In this document: positions 15,101 to 21,806 of the stretch, one piece after another | How positions within the stretch are numbered: the stretch's first letter is position 1 | Layout of the letters: every line of letters starts with the position of its first letter | NCBI GenBank assembly: GCA_964370375.1 | Contig: CAYJIX010000040.1 | Span: 1 to 21,806, forward strand | Source: CAYJIX01 sp964370375 | Lineage (GTDB): Bacteria; Desulfobacterota; Desulfovibrionia; Desulfovibrionales; Desulfovibrionaceae | Reading direction: 5' to 3' | DNA length: 21,806 nucleotides | Notes under the pieces: model-generated | Database searches by the model: none | Told to the model about the DNA's origin: nothing | Seen by the model: the letters and a program-made list of their open reading frames with translations, nothing else | Program-made: the position numbers and the translations under genes

Positions 15101-16756
15101 ATGTATGCAAAAGAACACCTTTTAACATCTCTTGTCCATGTTGTTCAAACTTTGGAGCAAGAATGGCCGCAAAAAGCTGTTATTGAGCCGCCCCGTGACC
15201 CGCGTCACGGAGATTTGGCTACCAATGTGGCCATGGTTTTGGCAAAGCCCATGGGCTTGCCGCCCCGTGACCTTGCTGCACAGATTGCAGAGGGGTTGCG
15301 TAGCCATAACAAAGACATAGAAAAGGTGGATATTGCAGGACCCGGATTTATCAATGTGACGTTTAGCCCCATTTTTTGGCAAAACGTGATTTTGCGTATT
15401 GAAGAGGCCGGGTCACGTTTTGGCGCGTCAAATGTAGGGCAAGCGGAACGTGTTCAGATTGAATACGTGTCTGCCAACCCCACAGGGCCACTGCATATAG
15501 GGCATGGACGCGGCGCGGCTGTTGGTGATTCGCTTGCGCGAATATTGCGTTTTGCAGGCTATACTGTTTCTACTGAATATTATATCAACGATGCCGGCTT
15601 GCAAATGCAGCTTCTTGGTCGTTCTATTTTTTTACGGGCACTAGAGCTTGCCAAAAAACCGGTCACATGGCCTGAAAGTTTTTATCGTGGTGAATATATC
15701 ATTGCCATAGCTCAAAAAATCCTTGAAAAAAATCCTGAACTTGTGAATTTGGATCCAAAAAGCGGCGAGCATTTGTGTTATACCTATGGCATGCAAACGA
15801 TCCTTGACGGAATCAAAGAGGATTTACAGGCATTTAGGGTTGAGCACGAGGTCTTTTTTTCTGAACGTTCCCTAACGCAGGAAAACGCCATTGAAAAGGC
15901 TTTTCAAGTCCTTAAAGAGCAAGGGTTGTTGTTTGAAGAAGGCGGTGCCTTATGGTTTCGCACCACAGATTTTGGCGATGACAAAGACAGGGTTTTGCGC
16001 AAATCAGACGGCACCTTGACGTATTTTTCCTCTGACATAGCCTATCATGCCCATAAGCTTGCCCGTGGTTTTACCAAGGTTATCGACATATGGGGGGCTG
16101 ATCACCATGGCTATATTCCGCGGATGCGTGCAGCCATTTCTGCCATGGGGTATACCAAGGATACACTTGAGGTGGTGCTCATTCAACTGGTCAATCTTTT
16201 GGAGGGCGGCGTACAAGTAGCTATGTCCACAAGAAGTGGTCAGTTTGAAACCTTAAAAGATGTCATGGAAGAAGTGGGCGTTGATGCGGCCAGGTTCATG
16301 TTTTTATGCCGTAAAAGCGATACGTCCTTGGATTTTGATTTAGAGCTTGCAAAGCAACGCACCATGGAAAATCCTGTATATTATGTACAATACGCCCATG
16401 CCAGGGTTTGTTCCATGGAACGAAAGGCCAAGGAAGCAGGTTTGCATTGTTCCAAGACTGTCGACATGTCTGTTTTGCAAAACTTAACACAAGCAGAAGA
16501 ATTGGCCTTATTGCGCCTTTTAGAACGCTTTGAAGACACCGCCAACAGCGCAGCCGTGTATCGGTCGCCGCATATGGTGTGTAATTATCTTACGGATTTG
16601 GCAGGTGCCTTGCACAGCTATTATGCAAAATTTCCTGTTGTGCAAGTTGATGAGCCGGATTTGACACAGGCGCGCCTTGCGCTCATGGCTGCTGTTGGGC
16701 GTGTGCTTGCAAATGGTTTGGACTTGCTAGGTGTTGAAGCTCCGTCAAGCATGTAA
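15101..16756 (+). CDS. argS: Arginyl-tRNA synthetase
   Basis: This class I synthetase charges tRNA-Arg. From the ATG at 15101 it has 551 residues. The N-terminal ArgRS-specific domain (1-110) includes HGDLATNVAM; the catalytic core has YVSANPTGPLHIGHGRGA with the HIGH motif at 132-135, then NDAGLQMQ, GADHHGYIPRM and MSTRSG (375-380) in the place of a classical KMSKS. A DALR-type anticodon domain occupies about 430-551. The frame opens with a TTG 25 codons earlier, but GGAG before the ATG and the family N terminus support 15101. Palindromic element H begins at the base after the stop codon. Confidence 0.96.
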   Translation: MYAKEHLLTSLVHVVQTLEQEWPQKAVIEPPRDPRHGDLATNVAMVLAKPMGLPPRDLAAQIAEGLRSHNKDIEKVDIAGPGFINVTFSPIFWQNVILRIEEAGSRFGASNVGQAERVQIEYVSANPTGPLHIGHGRGAAVGDSLARILRFAGYTVSTEYYINDAGLQMQLLGRSIFLRALELAKKPVTWPESFYRGEYIIAIAQKILEKNPELVNLDPKSGEHLCYTYGMQTILDGIKEDLQAFRVEHEVFFSERSLTQENAIEKAFQVLKEQGLLFEEGGALWFRTTDFGDDKDRVLRKSDGTLTYFSSDIAYHAHKLARGFTKVIDIWGADHHGYIPRMRAAISAMGYTKDTLEVVLIQLVNLLEGGVQVAMSTRSGQFETLKDVMEEVGVDAARFMFLCRKSDTSLDFDLELAKQRTMENPVYYVQYAHARVCSMERKAKEAGLHCSKTVDMSVLQNLTQAEELALLRLLERFEDTANSAAVYRSPHMVCNYLTDLAGALHSYYAKFPVVQVDEPDLTQARLALMAAVGRVLANGLDLLGVEAPSSM

Positions 16757-16877
16757 CAGGTTGTCCTAAAAGTGCAACCGCGTTGCCAAAGCTTTTTTTC
16801 AGCATAGGGCATAACTCTCTATACTATGCCAAAAAAAGATAATCTTCCTCGCATCGTACCTTTTTTTGAACAGCCTG
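16757..16877. repeat. 121-bp palindromic element, copy H (starts at argS stop)
   Basis: The left end CAGGTTGTCCTAAAAG (16757-16772) is a diverged form of the family end; the right end TTTTTGAACAGCCTG (16863-16877) is intact. Inner arms CTTTTTTTCAGCATAG (16792-16807) and CTATGCCAAAAAAAG (16824-16838) pair almost fully around a 16-base loop. The element starts at the first base after the argS TAA. A small extra hairpin GCAAC/GTTGC (16774-16786) with a T-run at 16793-16799 could serve as terminator for argS. Confidence 0.7.
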
Positions 16878-16933
16878 TAGAAAAGTCGTACACATGGTAT
16901 CCAAACGTTTTTTAAACGGACTTTTTAACAAGC
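16873..16933. repeat. Short palindromic element, copy G
   Basis: GCCTGTAGAAAAGTC (16873-16887) is inverted imperfectly as GACTTTTTAACAAGC (16919-16933). It overlaps the right end of copy H by five bases and ends 19 bp before the SPOR gene, with flank TGGTAAGG. Confidence 0.5.
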
Positions 16934-16952
16934 TGGTAAGGGATTTTTATTT

Positions 16953-17627
16953 ATGAATCGTTCCTCATTGCCAAAAAAACGCAGCGAAGCCGGCAAGCAC
17001 ACGTTCACCCTTGAGCTGAGCGTGGCAGGTTGCGTTACAGCGGTTATTGTGACTGCAATTGCCCTTGGCTGGGTCTTTGTTTTTGGTATGATTGTGGGCA
17101 GGGGGCAAAATCCGGAAAACCAAATGCCCGAACTTGCCCAATTGTTGCCTGAAGAAACGCCTAAAAAAGCCCCTGAAGACATTTTGCAGGCAGAAGAATT
17201 AACGTTCATGACAGATTTGCGCAAACCTGATCCAGCAACGGTTGACACAAAAAACGATACAGAACCGCAAACACAAGCAGCATCGCCACCTGTGCAAGCT
17301 GCCTCTTCACCCCAAACACAAGCAAAAGCACCCGTTGCAGAGGAAAAACCTGCTGAAACAGTACAAAAACCCATAGTTTATGACGCTGTTTTTCAGCTTG
17401 CCGCCTATAAAAAAAGCGAGCAAGCCGACACCTTGCGCGAAAAGCTGGAAGGGGATAATTTACGCACACGTTTGATTATGGATCGTGCTGACAACGGCAC
17501 GGTGAGCTGGTATAAAGTGCAAGTGCGCTTTAGAGGGTCTGATGACGCCATTGAGGCGCTTCGCCCTCGTTTTGTGAAGTTTGGGTTAAAAGACGCTATG
17601 CTCATATCTAAAGAACCTGTACAATAA
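16953..17627 (+). CDS. SPOR-domain membrane protein
   Basis: The 224-residue product has a short basic cytoplasmic N terminus, one membrane helix (about 24-49), a long linker rich in Pro, Ala, Gln and Thr (about 85-140) and a C-terminal SPOR domain (about 143-222) with YDAVFQLAAYKKSEQADTL, WYKVQVRF and a final helix/strand. SPOR domains bind denuded peptidoglycan glycan strands, usually at the division site; the topology puts this one in the periplasm. AAGGGA lies 10 bases before the ATG. It stands between argS and the mla genes on the same strand, 66 bp before mlaE. Its specific division or envelope role is not shown by the sequence. Confidence 0.85.
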   Translation: MNRSSLPKKRSEAGKHTFTLELSVAGCVTAVIVTAIALGWVFVFGMIVGRGQNPENQMPELAQLLPEETPKKAPEDILQAEELTFMTDLRKPDPATVDTKNDTEPQTQAASPPVQAASSPQTQAKAPVAEEKPAETVQKPIVYDAVFQLAAYKKSEQADTLREKLEGDNLRTRLIMDRADNGTVSWYKVQVRFRGSDDAIEALRPRFVKFGLKDAMLISKEPVQ

Positions 17628-17693
17628 CCGTGTGATACTGCTTAAGCTATAGGTTTTATTTTTTTGTAGAAGATTGTAAGGGTTATATATTTT

Positions 17694-18485
17694 ATGGTTG
17701 GACTTCTTATCACAACACTTGGCGCATGGACCATGAACCTGGCAGCGCGCGCCGGAGCCATGTTTTTGTTCATGCTTGACGGCTTTTACCATGTTTTTAC
17801 AACGCCACGTTTGTTCGGCAAGGTAATGCGCCAGCTTTTTGTTATGGGCTATAAATCCATGGTGGTTATTGCGCTTATCGGGCTTTTTACCGGCATGGTG
17901 TTGGGCTTACAAGGGTATTACCTTTTGGTAAAGTTCGGTTCAGAAGGTTTTTTGGGTGCTGCTGTATCTTTAACCCTTATACGTGAGCTTGGCCCTGTAC
18001 TTACGGCCATCATGCTTATTGGGCGTGCAGGTTCTGCCATGACAGCAGAAATTGGCGTCATGCGCATAACAGATCAAATAGACGCCCTTGAAGTTATGGA
18101 TATTCCTGCCATGGGCTATCTTATTGCGCCGCGTTTTGTGGCAGCACTTGTCATATTTCCGCTCTTGACGGCCTTTTTTGATGTGGTGGGCATTTGGGGT
18201 GGCTACCTTACAGGGGTGCAATTGCTTGGCATCAGCGAAGGTATCTATTTTGCACGGATTGAAAGCAGCATCATGGGCATGGACGTTGCCGAAGGTTTTA
18301 TAAAATCCATTGTCTTTGCCCTTATTGTGGTGCTTGTATGCTGTTACCAAGGCTATACCACACATTTACGCAGTGACGGCAAAGGCCCTGAAGCTGTGGC
18401 CAATGCCACCACCTCGGCAGTGGTCATGGCCTGTGTGTTGGTGCTTATTGCTGACTATATTGTGACGTCGTTTTTATTAAGGTAA
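17694..18485 (+). CDS. mlaE: Mla phospholipid transport permease MlaE
   Basis: The 263-residue inner-membrane permease forms the channel of the MlaFED complex, which moves phospholipids between the inner membrane and the periplasmic carrier MlaC. The family pattern is clear: an amphipathic N-terminal helix, GLFTGMVLGLQGYYLLVKFG, the conserved LIRELGPVLTAIMLIGRAGSAMTAE loop and a run of hydrophobic helices to the end. It is the first gene of the E-F-D-C-A run; the mlaF ATG is four bases after its stop. The ribosome-binding site is weak (AAGGG at about 13 bases). Confidence 0.95.
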   Translation: MVGLLITTLGAWTMNLAARAGAMFLFMLDGFYHVFTTPRLFGKVMRQLFVMGYKSMVVIALIGLFTGMVLGLQGYYLLVKFGSEGFLGAAVSLTLIRELGPVLTAIMLIGRAGSAMTAEIGVMRITDQIDALEVMDIPAMGYLIAPRFVAALVIFPLLTAFFDVVGIWGGYLTGVQLLGISEGIYFARIESSIMGMDVAEGFIKSIVFALIVVLVCCYQGYTTHLRSDGKGPEAVANATTSAVVMACVLVLIADYIVTSFLLR

Positions 18486-18489
18486 AACT

Positions 18490-19326
18490 ATGGCCGAGAA
18501 CATACATAATACAAAACCATGGGATATTTGCCTTGACAATTTGTCTGTGGGCTATGGCGAGCGCGTTGTTTTAAGCAACCTCAATGCCTGCATCCCGGGC
18601 GGTCAAATCACCATGATCCTTGGCGAATCAGGGTGCGGTAAATCCACGTTATTGCGTCATATTATCGGGTTAAATCGTCCCATTGAAGGGCGCATTTTGC
18701 ACGGTGGTGAGGATTTGTTTGCTCTGCCTTTGCGCCATTTTAGGCGTATACGCAGGCGCTTTGGCGTGCTTTTTCAAGACGGGGCCTTGCTTGGATCGCT
18801 CAGCTTGGCTGAAAACGTGGGACTGCCTTTACACGAGCACACAAAGCTTGACAAAGATTTGTTGCAAGAGGCAGTAGGGCGTTGTCTGCGCCTTGTTGGG
18901 CTTGAAGATTTTGGTTCGTTTTTTCCTGGCGAGCTTTCAGGTGGCATGAAAAAACGCGGCGGCCTTGCCAGAGCCATTGTGACAGAACCGCCTGTGCTTT
19001 TTTGTGATGAACCCACATCGGGCCTTGACCCCATCAATGCGGCTCAGATGGATGAGCTATTGCTTCAAATGAAGGCTAGGTATCCGCACATGAGCATTGT
19101 GGTTGTTACCCACGATATGGCAAGCGTGCGCAAAATAGCCGATTATGTTTTGGTGTTGCGTGAAGGGCGGCTTGTCTTTTCCGGCACCGTGACAGAACTT
19201 GAAGAAACAAAGGATGCGTATTTACAAGGCTTTTTGTTACGTCAAACAGCAGAAGAGCAACAAAGCGATTTGAGCGCGGTACATCCTGATGTTCGTGCTG
19301 CCCTTGAAGCTTGGCTTGATGCGTGA
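18490..19326 (+). CDS. mlaF: Mla transport ATP-binding protein MlaF
   Basis: This 278-residue ABC ATPase powers MlaE. All nucleotide-binding motifs are present: Walker A GESGCGKST (45-53), Q-loop FQDGALLGSL, signature LSGGM (149-153) in the MKKRGGLARA form typical of lipid importers, Walker B VLFCDEP (169-175, catalytic E174) and H208 in the switch VTHDM. The product has about 35 residues after the usual core, ending DVRAALEAWLDA. AAGG in the mlaE end serves as ribosome-binding site. mlaD starts 41 bp downstream. A STAS partner (MlaB) is not encoded here. Confidence 0.95.
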   Translation: MAENIHNTKPWDICLDNLSVGYGERVVLSNLNACIPGGQITMILGESGCGKSTLLRHIIGLNRPIEGRILHGGEDLFALPLRHFRRIRRRFGVLFQDGALLGSLSLAENVGLPLHEHTKLDKDLLQEAVGRCLRLVGLEDFGSFFPGELSGGMKKRGGLARAIVTEPPVLFCDEPTSGLDPINAAQMDELLLQMKARYPHMSIVVVTHDMASVRKIADYVLVLREGRLVFSGTVTELEETKDAYLQGFLLRQTAEEQQSDLSAVHPDVRAALEAWLDA

Positions 19327-19367
19327 TACGAATATAAGGTTGCTAGATATGATGAAAAAGGTGTACT

Positions 19368-19811
19368 ATGGGAAAAAATAAAGAATTGGCTGTGGGGATT
19401 TTTGTCCTTATCGGGCTTTTATGTGTGGGTTATTTGACAGTAAAGCTTGGAAAAATGGAGCTTTCTGGTGGCGATAGCTATACACTTTACGCTCGTTTTC
19501 ATTCTGTTGCAGGTCTGCGCACAGGCGCAGAGGTTGAAATTGCAGGCGTGAGCGTTGGCAGGGTTTCGTCCATCACGCTTGATACCGCCACATCCCAAGC
19601 TGTGGTGGCTTTAAGCCTTAGCAACAATGTAGAATTGACAGAAGATGTCATTGCCTCTGTCAAAACCAGTGGCATAATAGGTGATAAATATATCAACCTT
19701 ACACCGGGTGGCTATGGCGAAATCCTTATGGCTGGCGATACGATTATTGAAACCGAGTCGGCACTGGATATTGAAGAATTGATCAGCAAGTTTGTTTTTG
19801 GTGAGGTTTAA
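19368..19811 (+). CDS. mlaD: Mla periplasmic MCE-domain protein MlaD
   Basis: The 147-residue protein has a single N-terminal membrane anchor (about 8-26) and one MCE domain (about 36-114) with YARFHSVAGLRTGAEVEIAGV-type start and the segment VKTSGIIGDKYINLTPG. MlaD forms a hexameric ring on top of MlaE and passes lipid to or from MlaC. Length is at the short end for MlaD. AAAGG is eight bases before the ATG, and mlaC begins one base after the stop. Confidence 0.93.
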   Translation: MGKNKELAVGIFVLIGLLCVGYLTVKLGKMELSGGDSYTLYARFHSVAGLRTGAEVEIAGVSVGRVSSITLDTATSQAVVALSLSNNVELTEDVIASVKTSGIIGDKYINLTPGGYGEILMAGDTIIETESALDIEELISKFVFGEV

Positions 19812-19812
19812 G

Positions 19813-20436
19813 ATGAAACGTATAGTTAACGTGTGGATTTTTTTAGCAATGTTTGTTGTGAGCATCTCAACATCCATAGCTGCGCCGCAAAGCCCAAGTC
19901 AGGTCCTTAAAGAAAACGTGGACGCGCTCTTGCTTATTTTGCAAGAACCCGGCTACGCCGATCCTGAAACGCGCCCTCCTTTGCGTAAAAAGATGGAAAG
20001 CTATATCAACGCCTCCTTTGACTTTTATGAGTTTTCGGCACGCGCTGTAGGTTCCCACTGGAAGGCTATGAACAAATCACAGCAAGATCGCCTTGAAGAT
20101 GCCTTTACCGAACTGCTATTAGCCGTGTATTTAGATAGGGTTAACAGCTATAACGGTGAGCGCGTTCAATATGAAAAAGAGCTCATCTCAACCCGTGGCA
20201 ACAGGGCAGAGGTTCAAACCGTTGTGACCTTGTCCAACGGAACACAGGTGTCTGTTGATTATCGTATGATGCTGAAAAACAATGCTTGGGTAATCTATGA
20301 TGTGCTCATTGAGCATGTCAGCCTGATCAAAAACTACCGTTCCCAATTTGCAGAAATTTTACGCAAAGGCAACCCCGATGAACTGATCCGCCGCATTGAA
20401 GAGCAAGTTATCGAAACCAAGGTCAAACAACAGTAG
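19813..20436 (+). CDS. mlaC: Mla periplasmic phospholipid-binding protein MlaC
   Basis: The 207-residue precursor has a signal peptide (MKR, hydrophobic 5-20, likely cleavage after SIAA near residue 24). The mature part is the MlaC/Ttg2D fold: helical N-terminal half with FYEFSARAVGSHWKAM, then ALLELLLAVY-like helix, the strand region YEKELISTRGNRAEVQTVV and VDYRMMLKNNAWVIYDVLIEHVSLIKNYRSQF near the end. MlaC carries a phospholipid through the periplasm between MlaA and MlaFED. The ATG at 19813 is one base after the mlaD stop; GAGG inside the end of mlaD is the ribosome-binding site, so the two are probably coupled. Confidence 0.93.
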   Translation: MKRIVNVWIFLAMFVVSISTSIAAPQSPSQVLKENVDALLLILQEPGYADPETRPPLRKKMESYINASFDFYEFSARAVGSHWKAMNKSQQDRLEDAFTELLLAVYLDRVNSYNGERVQYEKELISTRGNRAEVQTVVTLSNGTQVSVDYRMMLKNNAWVIYDVLIEHVSLIKNYRSQFAEILRKGNPDELIRRIEEQVIETKVKQQ

Positions 20437-20445
20437 GTAGGCAGT

Positions 20446-21264
20446 ATGCAAACGGTACTTCCCTTGCGCGTTTTTCATCTTTTGTGTCTTTTATGTTGCC
20501 TTTTTATGGCAACAGGTTGTGCCACAAAAACGGCTGATTCTGTGGCAACCTCGGATGAGGCTATTCTTGCGAGCCTTGATGACGACGCCTTTGAAGATTA
20601 TGACGATGAGTTTGTGCCTGTTATCAGTGATCCCTTGGAGCCGTGGAACCGTTTTTGGTTCAGCTTTAACGATACGCTTATGATCCACGTGCTAAGCCCT
20701 CTCTATAAAGGCTATAAATACGTAACTCCTGAAGAATTGCGCTTGGGATTGTCCAACGCGTACCATAACCTTAAAGCGCCCATTCGCATTAGCAATGCCA
20801 TTTTGCAAGGGGAATTTGCAAGGGCTTGGATTGAGCTTGGACGCTTTGTGGTGAATTCAACTCTTGGCTTTGGTGGCCTTTTAAACATAACCAAAGACAA
20901 CAAGCCCCTTGTGCCCATAAGCCATTATGACCCTGACTTTGACCAAACCTTGGCCAAATGGGGCGTTGGGGAAGGGTTTTATATTGTTTGGCCGTTTTTG
21001 GGGCCAAATACAGCCAGAGGGTCTGCTGGCCTTGTAGCAAACTGGTATTCCTCACCTCTTAGCTGGATTTCTGAACCCATCGGGCCTGTGAATATGTGGG
21101 TTGATTATGGCATTACCGCTGGGCTTATCTATAACGATATGGGTCCAACTATTGAAGTTTATGAAGAATTTCGCAGCAATACTGTGGAACCCTATGTTGC
21201 TGTACGCGATGCCTATGTGTTGTCGCAACGGGCAAAGGCGGCAGATACAAAAGAGATGCCGTAA
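20446..21264 (+). CDS. mlaA: Outer-membrane lipoprotein MlaA (VacJ family)
   Basis: The 272-residue lipoprotein has signal residues 1-24 and lipobox ATGC with C25. After an acidic spacer (about 35-60) comes the VacJ signature DPLEPWNRFWFSFND (62-76), followed by RISNAILQGEF, NSTLGFGGLLNI, WGVGEGFYIVWPFLGP and RGSAG. MlaA sits in the outer membrane, removes misplaced phospholipid from the outer leaflet and hands it to MlaC. In enterobacteria mlaA is away from the other mla genes; here it is the last gene of the operon, nine bases after mlaC. AGGCAG before the ATG serves as ribosome-binding site. Confidence 0.95.
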   Translation: MQTVLPLRVFHLLCLLCCLFMATGCATKTADSVATSDEAILASLDDDAFEDYDDEFVPVISDPLEPWNRFWFSFNDTLMIHVLSPLYKGYKYVTPEELRLGLSNAYHNLKAPIRISNAILQGEFARAWIELGRFVVNSTLGFGGLLNITKDNKPLVPISHYDPDFDQTLAKWGVGEGFYIVWPFLGPNTARGSAGLVANWYSSPLSWISEPIGPVNMWVDYGITAGLIYNDMGPTIEVYEEFRSNTVEPYVAVRDAYVLSQRAKAADTKEMP

Positions 21265-21302
21265 CTGGCTCCCCAAAATAAAATCCGTTCATACGAATAC
21301 AT

Positions 21303-21332
21303 AAAGCCCTTTTACAATAAAAGGGCTTTTTT
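21303..21332 (+). terminator. Intrinsic terminator of the mla operon
   Basis: AAAGCCCTTTT (21303-21313) and AAAAGGGCTTT (21319-21329) form a perfect 11-bp stem with a 5-base loop, followed by T to 21332. It lies 38 bases after the mlaA stop. Confidence 0.93.
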
Positions 21333-21806
21333 GATGCCAAGAAAGCCTCCAGCCAGGCGGGAGGTTCAAAAAAGCTTACAGCTATGCGTCAATGGATAAA
21401 ACTCCTTTTGATTTGTATACAAGACCTGCGGCCTGACAACTGCATGTCAACAAATCAAAAGAAGGTCAGCCAAAAATAACGTACTATGTTTTAGAGTGGT
21501 AATGTACATGGAAAGAGGTTGCCTTTGCCCGTGGTCCAAAAGGCACACTCAAAGGGCACAGGTGGATTGCCACGGAAAAGGGCTAGATGTTTTGTTTTTT
21601 GTATATAAGGTGTTTGAGCCCTTTTCCTCGCAATGACCTTGAACAACGAACGCAGTAACAAAACACATGAACTTCGATCAAAGTCCGCACTCATTAACCT
21701 TATCTGCTGCACTTGATGCAACGTCAATTGCCAGCCCCTAGCCGTTGGTGCCCGAAGGGTGCAAAGCATAGCCGTCCGACCGAATGGCGGCGAAGCCGTT
21801 TGCGTT
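21333..21806. other. Gene-free region at the window end, with nested inverted repeats
   Basis: No gene is well supported in these 474 bases. CTTTTGATTTGT (21405-21416) and ACAAATCAAAAG (21450-21461) are a perfect 12-bp inverted repeat, and a second hairpin TGACA/TGTCA (21434-21449) is nested in its loop. A 92-codon frame on the minus strand (21769-21491) has no ribosome-binding site. The last 22 bases match the left flank of the repeat cluster at 7295. Confidence 0.5.
21786..21806. repeat. Left flank of a further repeat copy, cut by the window end
   Basis: GGCGGCGAAGCCGTTTGC (21786-21803) is identical to 7295-7312, which lies 28 bp before palindromic element D. The rest of the expected copy is outside the window. 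Confidence 0.6.

Noticed and set aside
21491..21769. 92-codon frame on the minus strand near the window end
   Set aside because: No ribosome-binding site, unusual composition (many Arg, Cys and Phe), and the region looks like repeat-associated DNA. It could be a decayed gene, but nothing supports a function.

Overview
The window looks like a chromosomal stretch from a Gram-negative, flagellated, sulfate-reducer-like bacterium, most likely a member of the Desulfovibrionales (Desulfobacterota). This placement is inference. It rests on an outer-membrane lipid transport (Mla) operon with lipoproteins, a sigma-54-type promoter before flagellar genes, the DapL diaminopimelate route, the 2[4Fe-4S] ferredoxin-like and radical SAM proteins, and a moderate base composition. 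No phage, IS transposase, CRISPR array, rRNA or recognisable defence island is visible; most of the window is housekeeping DNA.

Layout. 1-3209 (minus strand): the magnesium channel gene mgtE and an uncharacterised radical SAM protein. 3593-7224: a small membrane-anchored protein, tRNA-Gly(CCC) on the minus strand, an A+T-rich ferredoxin-like protein gene, an MprF-type membrane flippase lacking the synthetase domain, and tRNA-Gly(GCC) on the plus strand. 7225-9858 (minus): fliJ, a motE-like gene and truA, tightly packed behind a candidate sigma-54 promoter, plus a small lipoprotein gene upstream. 10003-11953 (minus): greA and mtaB, one base apart. 12322-14735 (minus): dapF then dapL, two steps of lysine/diaminopimelate synthesis. 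15101-21264 (plus): argS, a SPOR-domain protein, then mlaE-mlaF-mlaD-mlaC-mlaA, closed by a strong intrinsic terminator.

The most unusual structure is not a gene. It is a family of palindromic elements, 121-126 bp long, with ends of the form CAGGCTGTTnAAAAA / TTTTTnAACAGCCTG. Complete copies lie at 43-168, 7486-7611, 13788-13912 and 16757-16877, with a damaged copy at 7340-7460. Each complete copy lies within 8 bp of a stop codon (mgtE, truA, dapF, argS). In truA and dapF the element itself supplies the final Gly-Cys-stop. Internal arms differ between copies but remain self-complementary. Shorter relatives (about 45-67 bp) lie in other intergenic gaps, and the window ends at what looks like the left flank of one more copy.

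The genes concern the cell envelope (Mla, MprF-like, SPOR, diaminopimelate), translation (two tRNA-Gly, TruA, MtaB, ArgS), transcription (GreA) and motility (FliJ, MotE-like). Several starts were moved from the longest reading frame to an internal ATG because of ribosome-binding sites, neighbour spacing or family N-termini; these are noted per gene.
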